This document shows, in pieces, positions 28,376-36,076 of a stretch of DNA of 64,000 bases (positions are counted from its first letter, which is position 1; each line of letters begins with the position of its first letter). The stretch is from Rhizobiales bacterium Y(2018). GTDB taxonomy: Bacteria > Pseudomonadota > Alphaproteobacteria > Rhizobiales > Aestuariivirgaceae. Made by a program: the position numbers and the translations under genes. The DNA is taken from the NCBI GenBank assembly GCA_005502925.1, contig SCPD01000009.1, positions 62,001 through 126,000 on the forward strand. The letters run 5' to 3'. The notes under the pieces were generated by a model that did no database searches, was not told the DNA's origin, and saw only the letters and a program-made list of their open reading frames with translations.

Positions 28376-29262
28376 CTGTTCCACCCGGTGAGGCCGGCGG
28401 CACGGCGCGCCATCATGATGGCGCCGTCGAGCGCGTCGCGCTTCGGGGCGATCAGACGGCCTTTAAGGTCTTCCGGCATGAAAGGCGTCAGAGGTCTGGC
28501 GAGGCCGCCGACGAGCGCCACGCTCGGCGCGCCGCGGGCGAGAAGCTCCTTCGCGAGACGGGCGACGGCGCGCGCGGCATCTTCGACGAGCTCAGCTCCA
28601 TAACGGTCGCCTGACGTGGCGGCGGCGAAGATACGTGGCGCATAACGGGCATAGTCGCGTGGCAGCGCATGGCGGGCCCAGTCGGCGAAACCGTCACGGT
28701 CGCGGTGGAACTCGGCGAGGATTTCCTCGAGCAGCGGTGAGGAGGGAATGAGATTGTCGAGCGAGAGCGCAGCGCGCCGTAGGGCGCCGCGGCCCATAAT
28801 GGCGCCCGAGCCCTGATCGCCGAGCCAGAAGCCGAAGCCACCGATCCAGTGGCGCTCGCCTTTGACCACCGCGAGACCGGCCGAGCCGGTGCCGGCAATG
28901 ACGATGCCGCCATCCTCGCCGTCATGAGCGCCGAGAAAAGCGGCGTAGCCGTCGACATCGACGCTGGCGCTGCCGAAGTCCTGCAAAGCCTGGCGCACGG
29001 CGCTGGTCGTTTCCTCGGTGACGGCGCCGGCGAGGCCGAGGCCGACATGGATGGACCGCCGGTCGGTTTCGGTGAGCCCGGCGAGGCGCAAGGTCTCGGC
29101 CATGGTGGCGCGGATGGTGGCGATGGCCGCCTCGAGGTCCTGATAGAGATTGGCGAGGCCGCCGACGGCCTCGGCGACAGCGGCGCCGGACCGGTCACGC
29201 AGGCGGACCCGGCATTTCGTGCCGCCGCCATCGACCCCCATGAACAGAACTCTGTCGGTCAC
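28372..29262 (-). CDS. BadF/BadG-type N-acetylglucosamine kinase
   Basis: The product is 296 residues from a GTG at 29262, preceded by AAGGAG at good spacing. A longer frame upstream would run through the operator region and is not credible. It has the ASKHA phosphate-binding start FMGVDGGGTKCRVRLRD, GIVIAGTGSAGLAVV, and GGFGFWLGDQGSGA. This family phosphorylates GlcNAc or glucosamine with ATP. It is the first gene of the operon, so GlcNAc must enter unphosphorylated; no importer for it is in the operon. Confidence 0.92.
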   Translation of the reverse strand: MTDRVLFMGVDGGGTKCRVRLRDRSGAAVAEAVGGLANLYQDLEAAIATIRATMAETLRLAGLTETDRRSIHVGLGLAGAVTEETTSAVRQALQDFGSASVDVDGYAAFLGAHDGEDGGIVIAGTGSAGLAVVKGERHWIGGFGFWLGDQGSGAIMGRGALRRAALSLDNLIPSSPLLEEILAEFHRDRDGFADWARHALPRDYARYAPRIFAAATSGDRYGAELVEDAARAVARLAKELLARGAPSVALVGGLARPLTPFMPEDLKGRLIAPKRDALDGAIMMARRAAGLTGWNR

Positions 29263-29283
29263 CCGCGAATCTCCTTGTGCCGG

Positions 29284-29332
29284 TGGTATAATACCAAAGC
29301 AATACCTGTGTATAGTGGTATCGTAGTGGTAT
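29284..29332. promoter_or_regulatory. Operator cluster of the GlcNAc operon
   Basis: A perfect 13-base palindrome TGGTATAATACCA spans 29284-29296. Further half-sites follow: ATACC at 302-306 of the same kilobase, and GTGGTAT at 29315-29321 and 29326-29332 (GTGGTAT also begins at 29283). The word pattern resembles GntR/HutC operators of the DasR/NagR kind (TGGTNTAGACCA). The palindrome is 22 bases from the kinase start, so it would cover its promoter. The cluster also lies in front of the divergent dehydrogenase gene. Confidence 0.7.
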
Positions 29333-29405
29333 TGTCTTGGGTTGAAAGCCGGGATGGGACAGGTTAAGCGCAAGCGCATCACGATCACATCTCGGAGAGG
29401 CTCTG

Positions 29406-30146
29406 GTGCCTGGACAGCAGAAAGACCGCGTCATCCTGGTCACCGGCGCCTCGCGCGGCATCGGCCGTGCCGCTTTGCGGGCGTTGGCCGAGCAAGGCGC
29501 CCATGTGGTGGCGACGGCGCGCAGCCTGGAGGCGCTGGCCGGGATCGAAGCCGAAGCTAAGGCCTTGGGCGGTGCGGCGACGCCGGTCGCCTGCGAGATG
29601 AGCGAGGCCTCCGACATCGACCGGCTGGCGACAGTGATCGCCGCGCGGTTCGACCGGCTCGACGGGCTGTTCGGCAATGCCGGCATTCTCGGCAAGAAGC
29701 AGGCGGTCGGCGATTTGCCGCCGCAGGAGTTCGAGGCGGCGCTCGCCATCAATCTCACCGCCAATTTCCGCCTGCTGCATCGGCTCGATCCGCTGCTCCG
29801 GAAAAGCCCGGCGGGTCGGGCGCTGTTCGTGACCTCGGGCGTCGCCTGGAAACGCCATGCCGGCTGGGCGCCGTATTCGGTGAGCAAAGCCGGGCTCGAA
29901 GCGCTGGTCGGGGTCTATGCCCATGAGATCCAGGACACGATGGTCCGCGCCAATCTGATCAGCCCCGGGCCGATCCGCACCGAATTGCGGGTCGAAGCGT
30001 GGCCCGAGGAGGATCCCGAAAGCGTGCCGCTGCCGGAAGCGCTGGGGCCCGCCATCGTCACCATGCTGAGCGCCGACTTTGATCAGAATGGCTCGATTTT
30101 CGATTATAAATCAGGACGTTACACGCGCTGCCAAGCGCCGGTCTAG
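29406..30146 (+). CDS. Short-chain dehydrogenase/reductase
   Basis: The 246-residue protein starts at GTG 29406 behind GGAGAGG. It has the NAD(P) motif VTGASRGIGRAA (residues 12-23), a NAG motif (GNAGILG), and the active-site YSVSKAGLEAL (YxxxK, about residue 157) with a serine in FVTSGVAW. The substrate is unknown. It is divergent from the GlcNAc operon with a shared 143-base control region, so it may respond to the same GntR regulator. Confidence 0.88.
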   Translation: MPGQQKDRVILVTGASRGIGRAALRALAEQGAHVVATARSLEALAGIEAEAKALGGAATPVACEMSEASDIDRLATVIAARFDRLDGLFGNAGILGKKQAVGDLPPQEFEAALAINLTANFRLLHRLDPLLRKSPAGRALFVTSGVAWKRHAGWAPYSVSKAGLEALVGVYAHEIQDTMVRANLISPGPIRTELRVEAWPEEDPESVPLPEALGPAIVTMLSADFDQNGSIFDYKSGRYTRCQAPV

Positions 30147-30161
30147 ATGTCGTGCCGGCAT

Positions 30162-30198
30162 CTGCCATCTTGATGGCAGGTAGGGATTTCTCTGTAAT
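30162..30198 (+). promoter_or_regulatory. Promoter with overlapping inverted repeat before the VapB-like gene
   Basis: CTGCCATC and GATGGCAG (30162-30169, 30172-30179) form an 18-base inverted repeat. A promoter-like pair TTGATG (30170-30175) and TGTAAT (30193-30198) with a 17-base spacer starts within it. Overlap of a -35 box with a palindrome is what an autoregulated antitoxin promoter would look like. The repeat could also serve as a terminator stem for the upstream dehydrogenase gene. Confidence 0.5.
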
Positions 30199-30228
30199 CT
30201 GTATTCCAGTAGGGAAAGGAGGTGCTTC

Positions 30229-30480
30229 ATGGCCAAACTTCAGCTCTCCGTACGCAGCGCCAAGGCCTGGAGCTTGGCACATCGTCTGGCCCGCCGTGAA
30301 AACTGCTCGATTGCCGATATCGTCGAGCGTGCGCTGGAGGCCTATGAGATTCGCGAAACGAGCCGCGAGCCGGCAGCAAGCTTTTATGCCCGAATGGCGG
30401 CTTCAAGCGACGCTGAAGACATCGACCTCGAAGCGATCATCAAGGAAGGTCGAAAGAAGCATCTGGGCATCGACCTGTAA
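30229..30480 (+). CDS. Orphan VapB-like ribbon-helix-helix antitoxin
   Basis: This 83-residue protein resembles Rv0623-type VapB antitoxins. The N-terminal LQLSVRSAKAWSLAHRLAR strand and helix is followed by CSIADIVERALEAYEIRE, and the acidic C-terminal tail (DAEDIDLEAIIKEGRKKHLG) is the part that would hold a PIN toxin. A near-ideal AAAGGAGGT site lies six bases before the ATG. No PIN-domain gene follows: the next 144 bases are noncoding and then a SorC regulator starts. It may be a solitary regulator or the relic of a lost pair. Confidence 0.75.
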   Translation: MAKLQLSVRSAKAWSLAHRLARRENCSIADIVERALEAYEIRETSREPAASFYARMAASSDAEDIDLEAIIKEGRKKHLGIDL

Positions 30481-30566
30481 TCCCTAGTAATTCTCGAAAC
30501 CTAATTATTCCAAACTGTTAGCTGAATTCTCGCCGCGCGGATGCCGCGTCGCAGCGACGAATCTCG

Positions 30567-30598
30567 TTGACTCATATCTGGATTTGCAAAATATTGCA
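30567..30598 (+). promoter_or_regulatory. Promoter and probable autoregulatory operator of the SorC-family gene
   Basis: TTGACT (30567-30572) and AATATT (30590-30595) are separated by 17 bases. The -10 box lies inside the palindrome TGCAAAATATTGCA (30585-30598), so a protein bound there would block polymerase. The site is 27 bases before the regulator ATG, in an AT-rich patch that stands out from the GC-rich surroundings. Confidence 0.55.
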
Positions 30599-30624
30599 GG
30601 CAACGAAAAAAAATTCAAATACGG

Positions 30625-31647
30625 ATGGGAGCCTTGGATCAGCCGCGATCACATTTGCAGATCGACGAGGAAGCGACGCTGGCGGCGCGCGCCGCCTGGC
30701 TTTATTTCGCCGGCGGCCAGACCCAGGGCGAGATCGCCGAGAAGCTCAATATTCCCAACACCAAGGCGCATCGCCTTATCGCGCGAGCGAGCCGCGACGG
30801 GCTCATTCGCGTTTTCGTCGAAGGCCCGATCGCCGGCTGCGTGGCGCTGGAAGAGGGGCTCAAGGCGAAATTCGGCATCAGCCATTGCGAGGTGGTGCCC
30901 ATTATCGATGACGGCGCGTTGCCGCTGCGCACGCTCGGCATGGCGGGTGCGCGCTACCTGCGCAATGTGCTCGACCGCGCCACGCATGAGATCATCGGCG
31001 TCGGCCATGGCCGCACCCTTGCCGCGGCGATCGACTTCCTGCCGTCATCGCCCGCCCCGCATGTGAAATTCGTGTCGCTGCTCGGCGGTCTCACCCGCCG
31101 CTTCGCCGCCAATCCTTATGATGTGATCCACCGCTTGTCCGAGCGCACCGGATCGGAAGCCTATCTGCTCCCCGTTCCCTTCTTCGCCAACAGCGTCGAG
31201 GACAAAGCGGTGCTGCTCGCGCAATTCGGCATCGCCGATGTCGTAGCTTTAGCGCGACAAGCGAGCCTGCATCTCGTCGGCATCGGCGAGGTCGACAATG
31301 CCGGCTTCATCACGTCGGCCGGCATGATCGCCCCGGCCGAGATCGAGGAAGTGGCGCGCGATGGCGCGTGCGGCGAAGTGCTGGGCTCGTTCTTCGCCGA
31401 AGACGGGCGGCGGGTGCCGACCGATCTCTCCGACCGCGCACTCGCCCCCGATATCGAAGTGCTGCGCGGGCGCGAGATGGTCGCCATCGCCGGCGGCCGC
31501 AACAAGATCAAAGCCATTCGCTCGGTGCTGAGGAGCGGTCTCCTGACCGGCCTCATCACCGACGAGACGACCGCCCGGCAATTGACGGGCGAAGAGCCGG
31601 GCGCAGAAGCCGGCAACAAGAACGGCAATAAAGCCGCATCCGCCTGA
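30625..31647 (+). CDS. SorC-family sugar-responsive transcriptional regulator
   Basis: The 340-residue protein has an N-terminal helix-turn-helix (AAWLYFAGGQTQGEIAEKLN then TKAHRLIARASRDGLI, residues 25-60) and a C-terminal sugar-phosphate-binding domain typical of SorC/DeoR-type regulators such as EryD (IGVGHGRTLAAAIDF, VSLLGGLTRRFA, GIGEVDNAG, AIAGGRNKIKAIRSVLRSG). It precedes and probably controls the polyol operon that starts 29 bases after its stop. No clear Shine-Dalgarno is present before the ATG. Confidence 0.92.
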   Translation: MGALDQPRSHLQIDEEATLAARAAWLYFAGGQTQGEIAEKLNIPNTKAHRLIARASRDGLIRVFVEGPIAGCVALEEGLKAKFGISHCEVVPIIDDGALPLRTLGMAGARYLRNVLDRATHEIIGVGHGRTLAAAIDFLPSSPAPHVKFVSLLGGLTRRFAANPYDVIHRLSERTGSEAYLLPVPFFANSVEDKAVLLAQFGIADVVALARQASLHLVGIGEVDNAGFITSAGMIAPAEIEEVARDGACGEVLGSFFAEDGRRVPTDLSDRALAPDIEVLRGREMVAIAGGRNKIKAIRSVLRSGLLTGLITDETTARQLTGEEPGAEAGNKNGNKAASA

Positions 31648-31676
31648 CGACGTTCAACCAACGGAGGAAAATGGGA

Positions 31677-33116
31677 ATGTACGAGAAAGAAAAAGGGCTG
31701 TTCGACGCCTTCGTGGCGGGGAAGCTCTCCCGGCGCGAATTGCTCGCCGCTTCGGCCAAGCTCGGTATTTCGGCAGCCGCCGGCGGCATGCTGCTCACCC
31801 AGGCGCAGACCAGCGCCATGGCGGCGGAGTTCGATTGGAAGGCCTACAAAGGCACCAAGCTCAAGCTCCTGCTCAACAAGCACCCTTATGCAGATGCGAT
31901 GATCGCCAATCTGCAGACCTTCAAGGACATGACCGGCATGGACGTCACCTATGACGTCTTTCCGGAAGACGTGTATTTCGACAAGGTGACGGCGGCCCTC
32001 TCCTCGGGCTCGAGCGAATACGATGCCTTCATGACCGGCGCCTATATGACCTGGACCTATGGTCCGGCCGGCTGGATCGCCGATCTCAACGAATATATCA
32101 AGGATCCGGCCAAGACGAACCCGACCTATAATTGGGACGACGTGCTGCCGGGCCTGCGTGCCTCGACCGCGTGGAACGGCGTGCCGGGCGGTGAGCTCGG
32201 CTCGGCGGATGCCAAACAGTGGTGCATCCCGTGGGGCTATGAGCTCAACAATCTCTCCTACAATGTGAAGATGTTCGAGAAGGCCGGCGTCCAGCCGCCG
32301 AAGAATCTCGATGAGCTCGTCGCGACCGCGGCCAAGCTCACCAAGGATCTCGGTGGTCCCTATGGCGTCGGCGTGCGCGGCTCGCGCTCCTGGGCGACGA
32401 TCCATCCGGGCTTCCTGTCGGGCTATTCGAATTTCGGCCAGAAGGACTTCACCGTCGCCGACGGCAAGCTGACCGCGGCGATGAACACGGCCGAATCGAA
32501 AGCCTTCCACAAGCAATGGGTGCAGATGATCCAGGAGTCGGGGCCGAAGAACTGGTCGACCTATACCTGGTACCAGGTCGGCACCGATCTCGGCGCCGGC
32601 GCCTCCGCCATGATCTTCGACGCCGACATTCTGGGCTACTTCATGAATGGCGGTGACAACAAGGAGAAGGGCAATATCGGCTATGCGCCCTTCGCCGCCA
32701 ATCCGAAGGCCACGGCCCCCACGCCCAATGTGTGGATCTGGTCGCTGGCGCTGTCGAACTTCTCCGGCCAGAAGGACGCCGCCTGGTACTTCATGCAGTG
32801 GGCTTCCTCGGTCGAGCATGATCTGTTCGGCGCCCGCACGATGGACTTCGTCAATCCGGTCCGCGCCTCGGTGTGGAAGGACGAGGAGTTCAGAGGCCGC
32901 ATCGACAAGTCCTATCCGGGCTATCTGAACCAGCACGACACGTCGGCGCCGGGAGCGAAGATCTACTTCACGGCGCAGCCTCTGTTCTTCGACCTCACCA
33001 CCCAGTGGGCGGAGACGTTGCAGAAGATGGTGGCCAAGGAGCTTCCGGTCGATGAAGGCCTCGATAAGCTCGCCGCCAATGTCGACAAGCAGCTGAAGGA
33101 TGCCGGGCTCGGCTAG
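31677..33116 (+). CDS. Tat-exported ABC substrate-binding protein for a sugar or polyol
   Basis: This is a 479-residue family 1 binding protein. The N-terminus has a twin-arginine motif SRRELLAASAKLG followed by a hydrophobic run and an AMAA cleavage site, so it is exported folded. GGAGG at 31663-31667 is 9 bases from the ATG at 31677 and only 3 from the one at 31671, hence the choice. Later blocks such as GDNKEKGNIGYAPF and NVWIWSLALS are usual for sugar-binding members. The ligand is probably a polyol, judging from the catabolic genes downstream. A strong stem-loop follows its stop. Confidence 0.93.
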   Translation: MYEKEKGLFDAFVAGKLSRRELLAASAKLGISAAAGGMLLTQAQTSAMAAEFDWKAYKGTKLKLLLNKHPYADAMIANLQTFKDMTGMDVTYDVFPEDVYFDKVTAALSSGSSEYDAFMTGAYMTWTYGPAGWIADLNEYIKDPAKTNPTYNWDDVLPGLRASTAWNGVPGGELGSADAKQWCIPWGYELNNLSYNVKMFEKAGVQPPKNLDELVATAAKLTKDLGGPYGVGVRGSRSWATIHPGFLSGYSNFGQKDFTVADGKLTAAMNTAESKAFHKQWVQMIQESGPKNWSTYTWYQVGTDLGAGASAMIFDADILGYFMNGGDNKEKGNIGYAPFAANPKATAPTPNVWIWSLALSNFSGQKDAAWYFMQWASSVEHDLFGARTMDFVNPVRASVWKDEEFRGRIDKSYPGYLNQHDTSAPGAKIYFTAQPLFFDLTTQWAETLQKMVAKELPVDEGLDKLAANVDKQLKDAGLG

Positions 33117-33124
33117 GCATCGAA

Positions 33125-33160
33125 GCGCAGTCCGGCCGATCCTCCCCGGCCGGGCTGCGC
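33125..33160 (+). promoter_or_regulatory. Strong intercistronic stem-loop after the binding-protein gene
   Basis: A 13-base stem (GCGCAGTCCGGCC pairing with GGCCGGGCTGCGC, one G-T pair) closes a 10-base loop, starting 8 bases after the stop. No T-run follows (ACCCCCTTAA). Such structures protect the upstream part of polycistronic mRNAs and let binding protein be made in excess over the permeases. It could also attenuate transcription. Confidence 0.7.
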
Positions 33161-33206
33161 ACCCCCTTAATATGACCTATACTCGGATGGAGAACGGGCC
33201 AGGATC

Positions 33207-34133
33207 ATGACCGCGGCAGCCGATCACGTGACACGACCGAAGAAGAGCAGCCGGTTCATGCGCCGGGCGCTGCCCTATCTCCTCAGCCTGCCGGCGCTTC
33301 TCGTCTGCATCGGTATCCTCATCCCGTTCTTCACCGCCGTCTATTATTCCCTTCTGCGCTTCCGCCTGAACCTGCCGGCGATGAAGGGCTTCATCTGGTT
33401 CGACAACTACATCAATTTCCTGAGCGATGCGGCCTTCTGGAACACGGTCAAGATCTCGCTCGTTTATGCCGGCCTCACCGTCGGCGTCGAATTGCTGCTG
33501 GGTCTCGGCATAGCTTTGCTGCTGCAGAAGCCGACGCGCTTCAACAATATCGCCTCGATCCTGCTGTTGCTGCCCTTGATGACGGCGCCGGCGCTCGCGG
33601 CGCTCATGTGGAAGCTGATGACCAATCCCAATTTCGGAATCCTCAGCTACTTTGTGAGCCTCCTGGGCTTCCATGATTTCAAATGGGCGTCCGATCCCTC
33701 GACGGCGCTGTTCACCGTCACGCTGGTCGATGTCTGGGTCTATACGCCCTTCATCATGATCCTGCTGCTCGCCGGACTGCGCTCGCTGCCCAAGGCGCCC
33801 TTCGAGGCGGCTGCACTCGACGGCGTGCCGCGCAGCTTCGTGTTCTTCCGCATCACGCTGCCGATGCTGCTCCCTTACATCATCACGGCGTCGCTGTTCC
33901 GGCTGCTCGATTCGATCCAGCAATTCGACATCGTCTATTCGATGACGCAGGGTGGCCCCGGCGACCGGCTCATGGTGTTCCAGGTCCAGTCCTATCTCGA
34001 ATTCTTCCAATATACGAATGTCGGACGGTCGGCGGCGCTACTGATCGTCCTGTGGGCGATCACCTATCTGCTCTCGAACATCTTCATCAAGCAGTGGCTC
34101 AAATTGCGCGAACGCGCGCATGGGGGGGCGTGA
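33207..34133 (+). CDS. Sugar/polyol ABC transporter permease 1
   Basis: The 308-residue inner-membrane protein is a UgpA/MalF-type permease. It has a first helix after RFMRRALPYLLSLP, five further helices, and the EAA coupling loop LPKAPFEAAALDGVPRSFVF before ITLPMLLPYI. It pairs with the next permease, which starts 3 bases after its stop. Confidence 0.94.
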   Translation: MTAAADHVTRPKKSSRFMRRALPYLLSLPALLVCIGILIPFFTAVYYSLLRFRLNLPAMKGFIWFDNYINFLSDAAFWNTVKISLVYAGLTVGVELLLGLGIALLLQKPTRFNNIASILLLLPLMTAPALAALMWKLMTNPNFGILSYFVSLLGFHDFKWASDPSTALFTVTLVDVWVYTPFIMILLLAGLRSLPKAPFEAAALDGVPRSFVFFRITLPMLLPYIITASLFRLLDSIQQFDIVYSMTQGGPGDRLMVFQVQSYLEFFQYTNVGRSAALLIVLWAITYLLSNIFIKQWLKLRERAHGGA

Positions 34134-34136
34134 GAC

Positions 34137-34994
34137 ATGGACCATACTTCCACCCTCGAACGGGTCATCCGCGGCGCCCTCATCACCTGCGTCCTGGTGT
34201 TCTTCCTGTTCCCGATCTTCTGGATCGTCCTGATGTCGTTCCAGACCAATGAGACGATCCTGCGCATTCCGCCCAGCATCGTCTTCGAGCCGACCCTCTC
34301 CAATTATTCGGCGCTGATCACCGGCAAGCTCGAGACGACGGCCGGCAATCTCGACATCGCCTTCATGCGCAATCTGTGGAACAGCTTCTTCCTGTCGGCC
34401 GCGTCGGTCCTGATCGCGCTCGCCCTCGGCATTCCGGCGGCCTATGCCTTTGCCCGTTTCCGCTTCCGGCTCGGCGAGGACATCGCCTTCACGCTGCTGT
34501 CCTTCCGTTTTGCGCCGCCGCTCCTGGTGCTCCTGCCGCTCAGCCTCTATTTCAAGCAGCTCGGGCTCACCAACACTTATATCGGCCTCATCTGGGTCTA
34601 TCAGCTCATCTGCCTGCCGCTCATTTTATGGATCGTGCGCGGCTATTTCGAGGATATCAGCCCGGATATCGAGCATGCCTATCGCATCTCCGGCAATAGC
34701 TGGCTCAAGACCTTCTGGAAGATCGCCGTGCCGCTGGCCAAGCCGGGCATCGCCGCGGCGGGACTGCTCGCCTTCATCTTTGCCTGGAACAATTTCGTCT
34801 TCGCGCTCATCCTCGCTTCGGCCGACAAGCAGCCGGTGACGGTGGGGGCGCTCGCTTTCGTGACCGCGTCCGGCATCCAATATGGGCAGATCGCGGCGGC
34901 CATCGTGCTGTCGATCGCGCCGACCTTGGCGCTCGCCCTTTATGCGCAACGCTACCTGGTCGAAGGCCTGTCGCTCGGCGCGGTGAAGGGTTGA
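34137..34994 (+). CDS. Sugar/polyol ABC transporter permease 2
   Basis: The 285-residue protein is a UgpE/MalG-type permease with six helices. It has AFARFRFRLGEDIAF at the start of the core and a coupling region DISPDIEHAYRISGNSWLKTFWKIAVPLAKPG, where the usual EAA reads IEHA. It forms the membrane channel with permease 1. The ATPase gene follows after 2 bases. Confidence 0.94.
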   Translation: MDHTSTLERVIRGALITCVLVFFLFPIFWIVLMSFQTNETILRIPPSIVFEPTLSNYSALITGKLETTAGNLDIAFMRNLWNSFFLSAASVLIALALGIPAAYAFARFRFRLGEDIAFTLLSFRFAPPLLVLLPLSLYFKQLGLTNTYIGLIWVYQLICLPLILWIVRGYFEDISPDIEHAYRISGNSWLKTFWKIAVPLAKPGIAAAGLLAFIFAWNNFVFALILASADKQPVTVGALAFVTASGIQYGQIAAAIVLSIAPTLALALYAQRYLVEGLSLGAVKG

Positions 34995-34996
34995 AC

Positions 34997-36076
34997 ATGC
35001 CGCATCTCGAACTCGCCTCGATCTCCAAATCCTTCAAGTCCAACAAGGTGCTGGACGACATCTCGCTTGCCGCGGATGCGGGCGAGATCGTCGTCATCTT
35101 CGGGCCCTCCGGCACCGGCAAGACGGTGCTGCTGCGCCTCATTGCCGGTGTCGAGGAGCCGACAGCGGGTACGATCAGCATCGACGACCAGGACATGGCC
35201 GATGTGGCGCCCGAACATCGCGATGTCGGCATGGCCTTCCAGAATTTCGCGCTGTTCCCGCATTTCGACGCTTTCGAGAATATCGCCACCCCCTTGCGGG
35301 CGCGGGCGCAAAGTGCGGCGCAGATCAAGGAGGGCGTGGCGCGGGTCGCCAAGCTGCTCAAGATCGACCATGTCCTAGGCCATGCGCCACGGCAATTGTC
35401 GAACGGCCAGAAGCAGCGCACCGCTCTGGCGCGCGCACTCGTCTCATCGCCGAAGCTGCTGCTGCTCGATGATCCGCTGCGCAATGTCGATGCCAAATTG
35501 CGTTTCGAGATGCGCCTCGAATTGCCGAGGCTCCTGCGCGAGGCCAAGTCGACCGTGCTCTACGTGACGCAGGACTACAAGGAAGCGATGGCGCTCGCCG
35601 ACCGCATCGCCGTTCTCGCCCATGGCAAATTCGTCCAGGTGGCGACACCAGAGGAAATCTACCGTCATCCCGCAACGGTGAATGTCGGGCGCCTGTTCGG
35701 CGATCCGACGATCAATCTCGTCGAGACCGTGGTGGGCGAGGGGGCGACGATCGACCTCGTCGGCGAGACGGCGGCGATCGACAAGGCCTATGCCGGTCTC
35801 AAGGGCAGGTCCGTCACCTTCGGCGTCCGGCCGGAAGCGGTCGAGCTGGGCGATGGCGCCGGCCTCAAGGCGCGGGTCATGGCGGTGACGCCGCTCAATG
35901 AGCGCACCGTGCTGCTGCTCCAGACGAAAGGCGGAGCCGAGCTCCTGGCGTCGCTGCCGTCATCCTCATCGGCCATCCCCAAGGCGGAAAGCGAGGTCAC
36001 CATCAGCTTCAATCCGATCGGCACGCATCTCTTTGACCGCGAGACCGGTGCAGCACTTGCCAAGGGACGTGCCTGA
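34997..36076 (+). CDS. ABC transporter ATPase 1, with degenerate catalytic residues
   Basis: This is a 359-residue MalK-type ATPase. The ATG at 34997 was preferred to the TTG at 34991 because GAAGGG lies six bases before it. Walker A is GPSGTGKT (36-43) and the Q-loop is intact (Q82). The signature is LSNGQ (134-138), Walker B ends in D158-D159 where a catalytic glutamate is expected, and the switch histidine is Q192 (VTQD). A C-terminal TOBE/OB regulatory part follows. It probably pairs with ATPase 2 as an unequal dimer, as I recall for the rhizobial glycerol transporter GlpS/GlpT. Confidence 0.9.
   Translation: MPHLELASISKSFKSNKVLDDISLAADAGEIVVIFGPSGTGKTVLLRLIAGVEEPTAGTISIDDQDMADVAPEHRDVGMAFQNFALFPHFDAFENIATPLRARAQSAAQIKEGVARVAKLLKIDHVLGHAPRQLSNGQKQRTALARALVSSPKLLLLDDPLRNVDAKLRFEMRLELPRLLREAKSTVLYVTQDYKEAMALADRIAVLAHGKFVQVATPEEIYRHPATVNVGRLFGDPTINLVETVVGEGATIDLVGETAAIDKAYAGLKGRSVTFGVRPEAVELGDGAGLKARVMAVTPLNERTVLLLQTKGGAELLASLPSSSSAIPKAESEVTISFNPIGTHLFDRETGAALAKGRA

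Noticed and set aside
29263-29388. A 42-residue N-terminal extension of the GlcNAc kinase
   Set aside because: It would translate the operator repeats. The GTG at 29262 has an AAGGAG site and begins at the conserved VDGGGTK region.
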